Shown piece after piece: positions 34,702 through 43,609 of a stretch of 64,000 nt of DNA. The stretch is taken from the NCBI GenBank assembly GCA_965222175.1, contig OZ244938.1, positions 2,480,001 to 2,544,000 of the forward strand. The letters are read 5' to 3'. The translations under genes were made by a program, and so were the position numbers. How positions within the stretch are numbered: the stretch's first letter is position 1; each line of letters starts with the position of its first letter. The notes under the pieces are model-generated. The model was given only the letters and a program-made list of their open reading frames with translations. It did not search any database and was not told the DNA's origin. This stretch comes from NORP240 sp965222175 (GTDB lineage Bacteria > Pseudomonadota > Gammaproteobacteria > Pseudomonadales > Pseudohongiellaceae).

Positions 34702-35277
34702 CTACTCGATAAAGGGATTCACGTAGCCCGCAGGTAGAACTTTTTCCGGGTCCGGGCGAATACTCACCATTTCGACGCGCTCTTCCGCTTCGTGCCAGCC
34801 GTGGAAAACACCTGCCGGTATCACGATTATGTCCCCTTCCGAGACCAGGCGGACCTGGCCATCGCCCCTGGCAACAGCAGCGCTGTAACTTTCCCCAACC
34901 AGTTCGGTAACAATATCGCTGTCGGCCGGAATATCGTTGCGGCCGAGTATTGTCCCGCCGGTGACCAATACACCGGAGCCCCGGGTAATGTAATAGACTT
35001 CAGACACGCGGGTATGAACGATGCCGCGAACCGGTGCGTCAGTCGCCACTATAGGGTCCCGGAACAATACGCCGACAGCAACGTGGGAATTTCCTATGTC
35101 CACTACCTTGACCTGCCGATCCACTCGTCCCTCCGGCGCATGAATGACGGCCTGCCATTGCTGATAAGGCACGTCGGTGGCCAGCCTGATGGAATCCTCC
35201 TGGGATACGGCGCCGAATATCACCAGCGAACTGGCAATGAAGGCTATGAACTTTACCGGTTTTCCTGTCATGACCAT
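34702..35277 (-). CDS. Exported cupin-domain protein
   Basis: A 191-residue protein with an N-terminal signal stretch (FIAFIASSLVIFGAVS) and a single cupin barrel. Cupin motif 1 is seen as HTRVSEVYYITRGSGVLVTGG and motif 2 as GDIIVIPAGVFHGWHE. His and Glu in motif 1 and His in motif 2 would bind a metal. The likely place is the periplasm. Between the two motifs is an unusually long ~30-residue insert (GRNDIPADSDIVTELVG). It has GAGG eight bases before the ATG, and follows the DUF2269 gene by 20 bases. Catalytic activity unknown. Confidence 0.85.
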   Translation of the reverse strand: MVMTGKPVKFIAFIASSLVIFGAVSQEDSIRLATDVPYQQWQAVIHAPEGRVDRQVKVVDIGNSHVAVGVLFRDPIVATDAPVRGIVHTRVSEVYYITRGSGVLVTGGTILGRNDIPADSDIVTELVGESYSAAVARGDGQVRLVSEGDIIVIPAGVFHGWHEAEERVEMVSIRPDPEKVLPAGYVNPFIE

Positions 35278-35297
35278 TATGGGTACCTCAGATTGCG

Positions 35298-35807
35298 TTA
35301 TTGAAAAGCGACGAAAGCGTCATTGAAAACCTGCGTGGCAAACAGAACTGTACCGATACCCTGCTTGCTCAACATCAGGTAGATAAGTAACAGCACTCCT
35401 GCAAAAGCCGGCACTCCCAGTGCCATCCATAGTTTCATTAACCCGGCACAGTGCTCCACTGTACCACCGCCACTCAGGATTTTAGCTATCCGAATCTGAA
35501 TAAATACCACTGGCAACCAGCAAAGTCCGATAACCGTGAAAATACCTATGACGCTTATAAACCAGACAGAGTTGAAAGAGATCCCCATAGACGCGGTTAA
35601 CAGGAAACCAGTTACTACCTGGGTGACCATGGCAGGCGCTGTGAAAAGCCAATCGGCCAGGACAACGGTACGAGCCGTGACTTTCAAGGCTTCCACATTA
35701 CCGCTGAGATACGCCCTCAACATGAAGAAGGCGATTCCTGACCCGGTTCCCAGAATTAAAGTTGCCCCGACAATGTGAATCAGTTTAAGCCAAAGGTAGG
35801 TGTTCAT
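35298..35807 (-). CDS. DUF2269-family integral membrane protein
   Basis: A 169-residue protein with four predicted membrane spans. The family signature is at the N-terminus: YLWLKLIHIVGATLILGTGS then GIAFFMLRAY, followed by VLADWLFTAPAMVTQVVTGF and GLCWLPVVFIQIRI. DUF2269 proteins have no established function. The gene sits 12 bases after the saccharopine-dehydrogenase-like gene, a frequent pairing. A decayed second member of the family lies at 47366-47723. Confidence 0.88.
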   Translation of the reverse strand: MNTYLWLKLIHIVGATLILGTGSGIAFFMLRAYLSGNVEALKVTARTVVLADWLFTAPAMVTQVVTGFLLTASMGISFNSVWFISVIGIFTVIGLCWLPVVFIQIRIAKILSGGGTVEHCAGLMKLWMALGVPAFAGVLLLIYLMLSKQGIGTVLFATQVFNDAFVAFQ

Positions 35808-35819
35808 AAGCGCAATCCA

Positions 35820-35835
35820 CTAAGGAACCTCTGAG
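35820..35835 (+). repeat. Lone MITE-end-like motif at 3' end of dehydrogenase gene
   Basis: CTAAGGAACCTCTGAG, identical to 21356-21371 and matching the end of the MITEs (GGAACCTCTGA) with a CTAA in the place of the 4-bp target. No opposite end is found nearby. Confidence 0.5.
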
Positions 35836-36953
35836 TCAACCTGCCAGGAAATCTCCAGTTCCTCAATTTCCGCATCAAATTCGTGCAGCGTGATCAATCC
35901 CAGGCATGGGTATGCCCCGGTCCTGGATAACTCGTTCCGGGCGAGTTTTCTCGCCAGCACCAATGCCGGTGTACAAGGTATCTCCGGGCCGTGATTCCGC
36001 CTGGCTGTCAGGTACCAGTCCAGTACCATGGCATTTCCATCCGTTCCTGTTCCTGATATTCGCACCTGCATGCCTCCCGTATCGGAGCCGAAACCGCTGA
36101 GCTTTTCACTGATGAAATTAAGGCAAGGTGCCAACCCAACCCAGCTTTTTACAATTCCAAGACGGGTGAGCCATGCCATGCAGTACAGACCCAACTGTTC
36201 CCAGCGCGCCTCCAGTGCCGCATGAAAGGTGACAGTTTCAAGGCCCGGTACATAGTCTTCAAGTAACGACAGATCAGGCACATCGCAGGACCCGGACAGG
36301 CGCCTGCCAAGCAGTGGATAGTGCTGCCAACGGAGATCCTGCCAGCCGTACCTGTTAACTGCCTTTCCCTGTTCCGGAACGGCAAATGGCTTTCCGCAGT
36401 AGCTTAGTACGGCCTGGATTGTACCGATTCCCCTGGGCGTCTGATGGGCAGGCGCAATGGAAATATTAACAGCCTGGATGGACCGGAAACTGTCTCTGTA
36501 ATGAGCAATGACAGCACTGGAAAGTCCGGGCAGCGTACTCGCGCCGGACACTGCCAGAACCCCGGCCCCTTTCGCACTTTCATCAAGTTCGCTGAACCCG
36601 TCGACAAATTCCCGGCCGTCAGCCAGGTCGATATAGTGAGAACCCGCCGTAATACAAGCTTTTGCCACGCGGTAGCTTTGACCTTGATAGGGCCCGGCTG
36701 TATGCAGAACGATGTCCGGGTTGAGATTCAGCAAATCCTGCTCGAAGTTGTCTGCGGACTGGTCAATTGCTGACGGAGAGACTTCATAGGCAGCGTTGAT
36801 GTCCTGCAATTCCTCGGCAAGGGACTTTGCCCTGGGAAGACTTCGACTCGTAACAATGAGTCGCGTGTTCGGCTCGCCAACCAGCCGTCGACAAATCCTG
36901 CCACCGAAATGCCCGGTTGCCCCGAGTACAAGTAAGGTTTTGGTTTGTGACAA
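35820..36953 (-). CDS. Saccharopine-dehydrogenase-like NAD(P)-binding protein
   Basis: A 377-residue protein with an N-terminal Rossmann fold (TLLVLGATGHFGGRICRRL) and the trans-acting enoyl-reductase/saccharopine-dehydrogenase-like segments VLHTAGPYQGQSYRVAKACI, GSHYIDLADGREFV and AVSGASTLPGLSSAVI. It is probably a cytoplasmic oxidoreductase; substrate unknown. Translation seems to start at a TTG (36953-36951). The last codons and TAG stop (DSEVP) are formed by a sequence that matches the MITE end motif (CTAAGGAACCTCTGAG on the plus strand), so the C-terminus may have been altered. First gene of a four-gene operon with DUF2269, cupin and MFS genes. Confidence 0.85.
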   Translation of the reverse strand: MSQTKTLLVLGATGHFGGRICRRLVGEPNTRLIVTSRSLPRAKSLAEELQDINAAYEVSPSAIDQSADNFEQDLLNLNPDIVLHTAGPYQGQSYRVAKACITAGSHYIDLADGREFVDGFSELDESAKGAGVLAVSGASTLPGLSSAVIAHYRDSFRSIQAVNISIAPAHQTPRGIGTIQAVLSYCGKPFAVPEQGKAVNRYGWQDLRWQHYPLLGRRLSGSCDVPDLSLLEDYVPGLETVTFHAALEARWEQLGLYCMAWLTRLGIVKSWVGLAPCLNFISEKLSGFGSDTGGMQVRISGTGTDGNAMVLDWYLTARRNHGPEIPCTPALVLARKLARNELSRTGAYPCLGLITLHEFDAEIEELEISWQVDSEVP

Positions 36954-37328
36954 CCCGCCAACGCCTATAGTGATGTACCGATTCTCAAGTATGATGAACG
37001 GCTGGAATAATCGCCAGGCGATGCGTCCACCAGCCCCAGTGAGCCGGTCAAAGATCGAGTAACACTCTGATGAATCTGATGAACCTAAAGTAGCTTCGAA
37101 GCCGGAAGGTGTCCAGTCCTGGTGACGAACAGTCCGGGATGATCCCCTGGCCGTAGGAAACTGACTGCGAGGCGCTTTGGGTATTAATTATACCGGTAGC
37201 TATCATAGACTGCGGTTCTTTCCTGATTGCCCGAAGATAAATACAAACTTCAACCAATTCGCCGGATTTCTGTACCTTGCGGTGGAATTCTGTTTCTGAG
37301 ACACTTCCCTGCGCGGGGTCAATAATAA
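36954..37328. other. Intergenic region before the MITE
   Basis: No recognisable gene, RNA or terminator. Short frames present have no domain or ribosome-binding site. The promoter of the minus-strand dehydrogenase operon should lie at its left edge, but no clear boxes were seen. Confidence 0.4.
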
Positions 37329-37507
37329 GGAACCCCTGATTAATTGTGGAAATACTCTGGCTTTCAGACAAGTTCACTGACGAGGCGCCTAGCCGCCGGC
37401 ACGCATCGGCCTGTCAAGGCAAGACAACGATGACAGTGGTCTCGCCTGGAAGCCCCTTCGGGCGCGGCCTGTCGGGCAGAGCACTTCCATAATCAGTAAG
37501 AGGTTCC
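37329..37507 (+). mobile_element. MITE, 179 bp, internally deleted copy
   Basis: Ends GGAACCCCTGATTAATTGTGG and (inverted) GGAACCTCTTACTGATTATGG. The left two thirds match 43879-43985 (ATACTCTGGCTTTCAG, GTTCACTGACGAGGCGCC, GTCGGCCTGTCAAGGC) and the right end matches CAGAGCACTTCCATAAT. A ~100-bp internal part present in the other copy is missing, between two TGTCGGGC-like stretches. Flanks ATAA/ACAA may be a worn 4-bp target duplication. Its right end is 33 bases before the start of the next gene. Confidence 0.75.
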
Positions 37508-37540
37508 ACAAGTTCTGGTCAGCCAGGAAGGGGGTGGTAA

Positions 37541-38062
37541 TTGGACAGCGGAGTCGTTGACATAAGCTGGGTCGCTTCACTGTTACACGTACTATCATAC
37601 GTAGTCGTGGTCGGGTTGGTCCTGTGGATGGGATTCTCACTGCTTGGCTACCTGCATCGGCGCGCCTACAACCTGAAGGCCGCCGAAACGACCAGCGGCG
37701 GAAAATCTCCCGCATTCCTCGACAACACCGGTCGTTCCGAGGAAATCCGCAAGAAAGCGGAAGCATTCGATGAACGGATGGCAGCCGAAGCGACGGAGGA
37801 AGCGACAGTCCCTACCGGCAGGGCCTGCAGAATTGTCCGCTCTGTAACCATCATTGCGTCGGTTCTGACGTTTGTTGTCGCGATAGTCAGTGCCGTTGCC
37901 CGCATACAGATGTATGACAGCTTTGTGGAGAACCTGAGCAGTGCCGAGCATTTTTTCAATATTCTCAGAACCTATTGGCTCGGTGCCACAGTAGCCGGAC
38001 TCATTATTCTGGTCCAGGCCATCCGCATTACAATTGCCATAAAAAACAACAAAGTACCCTAG
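37541..38062 (+). CDS. Two-TM membrane protein opening the kinase/SPFH cluster
   Basis: A 173-residue protein. Hydrophobic spans lie at about residues 9-34 (VASLLHVLSYVVVVGLVLWM), 102-122 (IVRSVTIIASVLTFVVAIVS) and 145-165 (YWLGATVAGLIILVQAIRI), with a charged, probably coiled-coil region between the first two (EEIRKKAEAFDERMAAEATE). No named family is recognised. The start is a TTG at 37541 preceded by AGGAAGGGGG (37525-37534). A MITE ends only 33 bases upstream, so the native promoter may be displaced. It precedes the SPFH-domain gene by 86 bases and probably belongs to the same unit. Confidence 0.7.
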   Translation: MDSGVVDISWVASLLHVLSYVVVVGLVLWMGFSLLGYLHRRAYNLKAAETTSGGKSPAFLDNTGRSEEIRKKAEAFDERMAAEATEEATVPTGRACRIVRSVTIIASVLTFVVAIVSAVARIQMYDSFVENLSSAEHFFNILRTYWLGATVAGLIILVQAIRITIAIKNNKVP

Positions 38063-38148
38063 TCGAGCTGCTGGCTTAGTCGGTAGCCAGGAACCCGAAT
38101 ACATCTTCCCAGTTCAGTTTATCAAATATAAAAACAAGGGGTCCGGAC

Positions 38149-39714
38149 ATGCTTTCCAACAACATCTCACTGAGCGGCGATGAGGTCTTGTGTGAATACG
38201 TTCCCATGGAGCAATTCAAGGGGTTTCTGCAGCAGCGGATCGGCATCGCTCCCGATACGCTCACCGTACTGATCAGGGACGGCCAGGTTGCGGACGTGTC
38301 TCACGGGGCGCACCTGTCCGTCGGGGGGATCTGGCAGTCTGTCAAGGAATCAATAGGTGGAAGCCATGCACTGCAACTGCTCATCGCCGACGCCAGGCCT
38401 TTTGAATCCACATTTTCCTTTCAGGGACGCTCTCGGGACAACGTGGAGGTCGACGCGGAAATCACCCTGCAGATCCAGGTTGATCCACAGTCTGGCAGTA
38501 ATATTCTTGGCCTGGCGAGCCAGAACAACATAACCAATAAATCCGCTGTTTTCGAACGCCTCATCCCCCATTTCAATGATCGGGCACTGCAATCCATCGT
38601 CGGCCAGGTGGACGCAACCAGCTTACGTGGTGCCGTCGACGTACAGGACAAACTGCAGGCAGAAATGCTCAATGTCGCCGAGGATGTGCTCGGCGACATG
38701 GGCATTGTGGTGCGGGCGAGTTCGGTTAACTGGGCTGTCAACGAGGAAGAAATCGCTCAGATGGCCAGTCGGGATCGCGAGCGGGAACAGGCTCTGCTGG
38801 ATGAAAAGCTGGCGCACTACCAGAAGGAAATCGAGAGAGCGGAAACGTCCACCGTGCTGAAACTGGAATCCGACCTGGCAATCGAAAAAATAAAGGCCAT
38901 GAGCGAAGACGAATTGCGCAAAATGATTGCGACGCAGGAAGCGGAATTTGTCGAGGTCAAGGAAGCAGCGAAACGGGCCGCCAGACTCAGTGCCCTGGAA
39001 GGAGAAATCGCCGAATTTAACGTCGAACAACATGCCAGGTTCGACAATGCCCTGAACGAGGCCAAGAACGAGGTCGAAGTTAAAAAGATACAGCTTGAGA
39101 TAAAACAACTGGACCTGAAAACGGAAGAGCTGGAACGCCGCCAGGAAGTTGCCCTTCACAAGCTTGAGGAGCTGTCCAAGCTGGAGGTTGCCGCGGCTGC
39201 CCGGGAAAACCAGATCAAATCCATCGAGGGATTGAATGCAGCGGACCTGGCACTCGAACAAGGCAAAACCTCGATTGCCGACGAAAGTGCCGACAGGGCT
39301 ACACAGCGCCGTCTCGACGAAGCGCGCCAGGCGGACACCACGGAAATAGAAAAACTGAAACTGCAGCAGGGCATGTCTGCCGATCAATTACTGGCGCTGC
39401 AGGCGGGGCTCTCTCCGGAGGTGGCGGCAGTTTTCGCAGAACGGGCCAAGACAGATCAATCCTCGGCTGCTGAACAGAAAGCCATGATGGAAAAGCTGAT
39501 TGAGAGCGGAGCCAGGTCCAGTGCAGACGCCAGGTACTTCTTCGAACAGTTCAAGGAAGGCGTGATCGGGGTAGCAGCCGGAGCCGGTCCGGGCAATGCG
39601 GGCAATCCGGCGGCTGGCAGTTCTACCGTCAGCGCAAATTGTCCACAGTGCAAGGTTGCAAACGCCGCGGGTAATGAATTCTGTGTTGGCTGCGGTGCTC
39701 CGCTGCGAGGCTGA
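38149..39714 (+). CDS. SPFH-domain protein with coiled coil and C-terminal zinc ribbon
   Basis: A 521-residue protein. Residues ~1-200 resemble an SPFH/band-7 domain (RDNVEVDAEITLQIQVDPQ, VERLIPHFNDRALQ-like region, VAEDVLGDMGIVVRASSVNW). Residues ~200-410 are a long charged coiled coil (EREQALLDEKLAHYQKEIER and onwards). A Gly/Ala-rich linker leads to a zinc ribbon at about 497-517 (CPQCKVANAAGNEFCVGCG). It lacks an N-terminal membrane anchor. The architecture recalls bacterial SPFH-zinc-ribbon proteins associated with membrane-stress modules, where SPFH domains form membrane-bound assemblies. It is followed 38 bases later by a zinc-ribbon/FHA-like gene and then a kinase gene. Confidence 0.8.
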   Translation: MLSNNISLSGDEVLCEYVPMEQFKGFLQQRIGIAPDTLTVLIRDGQVADVSHGAHLSVGGIWQSVKESIGGSHALQLLIADARPFESTFSFQGRSRDNVEVDAEITLQIQVDPQSGSNILGLASQNNITNKSAVFERLIPHFNDRALQSIVGQVDATSLRGAVDVQDKLQAEMLNVAEDVLGDMGIVVRASSVNWAVNEEEIAQMASRDREREQALLDEKLAHYQKEIERAETSTVLKLESDLAIEKIKAMSEDELRKMIATQEAEFVEVKEAAKRAARLSALEGEIAEFNVEQHARFDNALNEAKNEVEVKKIQLEIKQLDLKTEELERRQEVALHKLEELSKLEVAAAARENQIKSIEGLNAADLALEQGKTSIADESADRATQRRLDEARQADTTEIEKLKLQQGMSADQLLALQAGLSPEVAAVFAERAKTDQSSAAEQKAMMEKLIESGARSSADARYFFEQFKEGVIGVAAGAGPGNAGNPAAGSSTVSANCPQCKVANAAGNEFCVGCGAPLRG

Positions 39715-39752
39715 GGCACACGATAATCAGCATCCTACAAATGTGACGGATT

Positions 39753-40904
39753 ATGGGCTACAAAGAGTGTTGCCATCTCGAGGCGGTGGACCCGAACGCC
39801 AGTTTCTGCGGCACCTGTCGCACACCGCTACTCCGCTGTATTTCTTACCAGGAATGCAAACAGCTGGTTGAACCGTTCCAGCCCTGCCCGGTGTGTCTGG
39901 CACCACAACTGGTTATAGATGCGGGCGCGGTGGTCAGTGCCCAGGTCGGCGAACGTCTTGCCTTACCGATGATCGTGCGGAATCAGATAGATTCCACGGC
40001 GCCCATTCTGAGACCGATCTGGGCCAAGCGAATCTATAAGCGGGAACGCGACCAGAAGCTTGTGTCGGTCAATATCGACTGGCAGTCTATAGATGCCGGC
40101 AAGGAACGCGAGTTTTATGTCGAAACCGGTACATTCGGCGCGGGTGGTACGGACAAGGTGGATGTATTTCTGGAACTGGCGACCCGTTCCAAGGAAGGAT
40201 TCGAAGAGAACCACGTCTTTAAAGGTACCCTGATGTTTTCCGTAGCCTCGCAGTCCGGTTCGCAACAGGTGGTGCAGAATATCAATCTATCCGGCGCCCA
40301 CATGGAAGACAATGCATTGCTGCATATCCCCAGCACCAATACCGGAGGCAGCCAGGAAGAGACAACAGGCAGAACCGTGGACCAGCGCCAGGTAGTGAAA
40401 CTGGAGCACGTGGAAAGCCTGGAACGGGAACTGGGTACGCGTGGCTATACACAGTCCGGAATGCAGGTATCGCGAGCAGCCAAGTTTCGGCTGAGAGGAT
40501 TCAATGAAGACGATGCACCCAGCTGGGAAGTCGGACTCGGCGCCAAGGGCCACCTGGCATTTGGGCGCTCTGATCGTGAACGGAGCGACGCCAATCCACT
40601 GCCGATGGATGTCCGCCTGCGCTGTTACAATGCAACCGGTGAACTGGATGTAGACCAGTCGCTGTTATTGTCCCGACATCATTTTGATTTATTGGTCCTG
40701 AACGACCGGCTCGTGGTATTTGCCAGGAGCGGCAAGGGACTCGCCTTGAACGGGAAAATGCTGGGCTCGAACACGATCACCGATGTGAACGATGGAGATG
40801 TTATTGCTCCCTTGGCCGGCCAGGCAAGATCCCTTTCATTGCAGGTAAAATTCATCAGTGACATGCATGGTTCCGTAAATACAATCGAAGTTGCCCGTCT
40901 TTAG
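39753..40904 (+). CDS. Zinc-ribbon protein with C-terminal FHA-like domain
   Basis: A 383-residue protein. The N-terminus has paired Cys motifs (CCHLEAVDPNASFCGTCRTP, then CKQLVEPFQPCPVC) that would form one or two zinc ribbons. A beta-rich middle (55-190) follows. The C-terminal ~110 residues resemble an FHA domain: HLAFGRSDRE, then DQSLLLSRHHFDLLVLNDRL, SGKGLALNGKMLG, DVNDGDVIAPL. The FHA Ser-x-x-His and Asn-Gly core are present (SRHH, LNGK). FHA domains bind phosphothreonine, so the Ser/Thr kinase encoded next is the expected partner. Domain call is by eye; the FHA domain is divergent. Confidence 0.72.
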   Translation: MGYKECCHLEAVDPNASFCGTCRTPLLRCISYQECKQLVEPFQPCPVCLAPQLVIDAGAVVSAQVGERLALPMIVRNQIDSTAPILRPIWAKRIYKRERDQKLVSVNIDWQSIDAGKEREFYVETGTFGAGGTDKVDVFLELATRSKEGFEENHVFKGTLMFSVASQSGSQQVVQNINLSGAHMEDNALLHIPSTNTGGSQEETTGRTVDQRQVVKLEHVESLERELGTRGYTQSGMQVSRAAKFRLRGFNEDDAPSWEVGLGAKGHLAFGRSDRERSDANPLPMDVRLRCYNATGELDVDQSLLLSRHHFDLLVLNDRLVVFARSGKGLALNGKMLGSNTITDVNDGDVIAPLAGQARSLSLQVKFISDMHGSVNTIEVARL

Positions 40905-40942
40905 CTGGCCAGGGTGATTTCCTGATATCAAAGGGAACGACT

Positions 40943-42418
40943 ATGAGTGACAACATAAGTGGTGTTGAGACGGTATACAAGTCAAGTGGGGCCTCAGTAG
41001 ACGTAGAGCTCAACTTGAATGAACTGTTCGACGGTCGGTATATGATAACAGAACGCCTTGGTGCTGGCGGCATGGGTACCGCTTATCTGGCCAGTGATCA
41101 GTTGACCGACGAAGAAGTCGTAATCAAGGTGATTCATCCGTCATTGATGGACGAAGAGTCCAAGCAACGTATGATTGCCGAAGGAGTCAATGCACGGAAG
41201 ATCAAGCACCCGAACGTCGTATCGGTACATGACGTCAAGGAGGTGGACGGCCAGGTCTACCTGACCATGGAGCACGTCAAGGGCAAGTCATTGCGGAATT
41301 GGATGGCTGCCACCATGGCGTCAGGCAGCAATGCTCCCGTAAATCACGTCGTGAAAATCATCAGGGAAATTCTATCAGGCCTCACTGCAGCCCATGATGC
41401 AGGGGTCATTCACCGGGATTTGAAACCCGAAAACGTCATGTTGGAGGGAACTCCCGGGGACGGTGAATTCAGGATAAAGATAATTGACTTTGGTATCGCC
41501 ACCGGCCTGAAGGCGCCAGGCACCACCACTTCCAAGGGGGCAATTGGCGCGCCGCTTTACATGGCGCCTGAGCAGATGACCATGCCCGACTCCGTGGGCC
41601 CCAGTGCCGACATTTACTCAGTGGGACGTATGTTTTACGAAATGCTAATGGACGTGCTCCCGGACGGAATGTGGAACCCGCCGAGTGCCACGCGTTCGGA
41701 TGTCCCACAGGAACTGGACCAGGTGATTCAGAAAGCTCTGCAACCGCCCCGCAGCCGCTACTCCAGTGCAACAGAATTTTCCACGGCAATCAGCCAATGC
41801 ATGTCGGGTGAACTGCGGCATGAACGCCCTGTTGAGGGTGATGAAAAAAATTCGGGACCGTCGCTGGTGGATTTTTTCAAACCCGGGAAGCTTGATTTCA
41901 AAAATAAGAAAACGCGAATCTGGGCGGTGGTGATTGCATTCCTCGTTATTGGTTCAGTGCTCTATGAGGATTACACAAGCCTTGATGACACCATTTACAA
42001 TGGGTCGGATAATTCCGGATTTAATAGTGATTTCAGCATCGACAACACGGCACAGGACTTCGTTGACGATTTCGTCGATGATGTGGCGCCCCCACCGCCC
42101 GAAGTACAGGTAAAGCAGGCGGTGACACCAGCGTCCTCATCACAGGCATGGCGGGGTGGAGATGGCAGTATCTTCGACATGACCGTGACTAACGGAGTTG
42201 TAAGCGGCTCCGGGTTTCTACAGCCCTGGGGCCGAGTCTCCCTGCGCGGCGACCCTGGCAGTTACGTCGACGTCTACAATTACCAGAATCAGAATGTGGC
42301 AGCGCTTTCCGGAAACATGGTTCCTTCCAATTCCGCTCCGGGTGTCTGGGATTATACCGGCAGTATTCTGGTAAACGGCCAGATTGTCGGCGGTTTTATT
42401 TTTCACATTGATCATTAG
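40943..42418 (+). CDS. Transmembrane Ser/Thr protein kinase (PknB-like)
   Basis: A 491-residue protein. The kinase domain (about 33-290) has the P-loop GAGGMGTAYLA, Lys62 in VVIKVI, the catalytic loop HRDLKPENVML (Asp159), DFG at 182-184 and APLYMAPEQM, so it should be active. One membrane span at about 326-341 (WAVVIAFLVIGSVLYE) leads to an acidic linker and a C-terminal ~100-residue extracytoplasmic domain of beta character (SIFDMTVTNGVVSGSGF, WDYTGSILVNGQIVGGFIF) that may sense an envelope signal. Ribosome-binding site AAGGGA. Third gene in the direction SPFH - FHA - kinase; the neighbouring FHA protein is a likely substrate or reader. Confidence 0.92.
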   Translation: MSDNISGVETVYKSSGASVDVELNLNELFDGRYMITERLGAGGMGTAYLASDQLTDEEVVIKVIHPSLMDEESKQRMIAEGVNARKIKHPNVVSVHDVKEVDGQVYLTMEHVKGKSLRNWMAATMASGSNAPVNHVVKIIREILSGLTAAHDAGVIHRDLKPENVMLEGTPGDGEFRIKIIDFGIATGLKAPGTTTSKGAIGAPLYMAPEQMTMPDSVGPSADIYSVGRMFYEMLMDVLPDGMWNPPSATRSDVPQELDQVIQKALQPPRSRYSSATEFSTAISQCMSGELRHERPVEGDEKNSGPSLVDFFKPGKLDFKNKKTRIWAVVIAFLVIGSVLYEDYTSLDDTIYNGSDNSGFNSDFSIDNTAQDFVDDFVDDVAPPPPEVQVKQAVTPASSSQAWRGGDGSIFDMTVTNGVVSGSGFLQPWGRVSLRGDPGSYVDVYNYQNQNVAALSGNMVPSNSAPGVWDYTGSILVNGQIVGGFIFHIDH

Positions 42419-42694
42419 GTTGGCTGACCGGTGCCCGTCCGCCGGCTGCAGAGGTAGAGAAATTACAGAATTTGCAGGAAGCACGAAAGAAAGTGTAAAA
42501 AAAAAACCAGTGAGCGATGTGAATCAGGCGTTAGAGAACTCGGACGCCAGCCTGGACAATGCCGGCATCCCGACTGTTTGAACTGTCGAATTCAGTCATT
42601 CCGGGCAGCCAGAGCTACCCGGTACAAGAGCCTCGCCAGATTAAGAAATCTCTGCAAGCCGCTGGATGTCAAGGTGGCTGATCAAAGGTCCGGA

Positions 42695-43609
42695 CTAATT
42701 ATCCCGGAGTCGAGATCGGATTCCTTTCCTGGCCTCGTCGATTTCCGATTTCAGGTCATCCCCGATTTCCTTACGCAATTCTGCAAGTAACGATTCCGTC
42801 GACTTTTTCATCTCATCCATTGTCGGGCCGGCCAGGCTGAATCCTGGCGCTTTTTCGATTGCACCGATGGTCCAGAAGTGCGCAGGGTCGGAATAAGAAG
42901 CCAGCGTTTCGAAAGGCAGTCGGAAGTATCCTCCGTCAGCCCATTCAGGACCCCAGGAATTTCTGACAATCCAGACCTTAGCCGGTATATCGTAGCCGAC
43001 AAGCAGCATGGCATGGCCGCTTGCCGGTCGTCTGGCTCGCGTGCCGTCCACCGGCATGCTTCCGGTTCTGGCAGCCTCCTGGTAATACTCGCCGGGAATG
43101 TAAGTACCGAAAACGACCGGCAGCCCCACTGCCAGCGCAGCCATGGCCGAATTACCGAGTTCCGTGCGAGCGTATTGCACGGCTTCGTAACTCATCGCGT
43201 TCTGATAAGCCTGTTGAGACGGCATGGTGGCGGTCATCGCCGGATTGAATGGCCAGAGGCGCTCCTCGCAGGCGCCATAGGCCAGAACCGCAGCCATGGC
43301 ATGATGGATGAAACTCCCGGTATCCTGGGACTGGGTATCTGACATCCTGCGGGCATTGTAGTAGACAAACAGCCGCGACATATCAGTAACCCCACTGCCT
43401 GCCTTGCGTTGGTGATATTCCAGCGCTCCGACAACGGCGTTGGCCGTACAGGAGTTGGTCTGGCCCTGATTCTCCACAGGCGAACAGAGCGATCGGAGAT
43501 CCACTTTTTCCGGCACTGAACCCGGTGGCGCCACTAGCGCGGGGGCGGTGCTGGGCTTGGTTTCGAAAAGACAGCCATTGAGCGGATGTTCATTCCAGGC
43601 ATCAGTCAT
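42695..43609 (-). CDS. Papain-like (C1) cysteine protease, cytoplasmic
   Basis: A 304-residue protease with all papain landmarks: oxyanion Gln48 and catalytic Cys54 in VENQGQTNSCTANA, His199 in ASGHAMLLVGYD and Asn217 in WIVRNSWGPEW. It has no signal peptide and almost no propeptide, so it would act inside the cell and must be held inactive in another way. The last ~40 residues are an amphipathic, charged helix (ESLLAELRKEIGDDLKSEI), a possible docking region. It is convergent with the kinase gene and similar in layout to the protease at 47815-48918. Its presence next to kinase/FHA/SPFH genes suggests a regulated proteolytic effector. Confidence 0.9.
   Translation of the reverse strand: MTDAWNEHPLNGCLFETKPSTAPALVAPPGSVPEKVDLRSLCSPVENQGQTNSCTANAVVGALEYHQRKAGSGVTDMSRLFVYYNARRMSDTQSQDTGSFIHHAMAAVLAYGACEERLWPFNPAMTATMPSQQAYQNAMSYEAVQYARTELGNSAMAALAVGLPVVFGTYIPGEYYQEAARTGSMPVDGTRARRPASGHAMLLVGYDIPAKVWIVRNSWGPEWADGGYFRLPFETLASYSDPAHFWTIGAIEKAPGFSLAGPTMDEMKKSTESLLAELRKEIGDDLKSEIDEARKGIRSRLRDN

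Noticed and set aside
37048..37377. 109-residue minus-strand open frame
   Set aside because: It runs into the MITE, has no domain and no ribosome-binding site.
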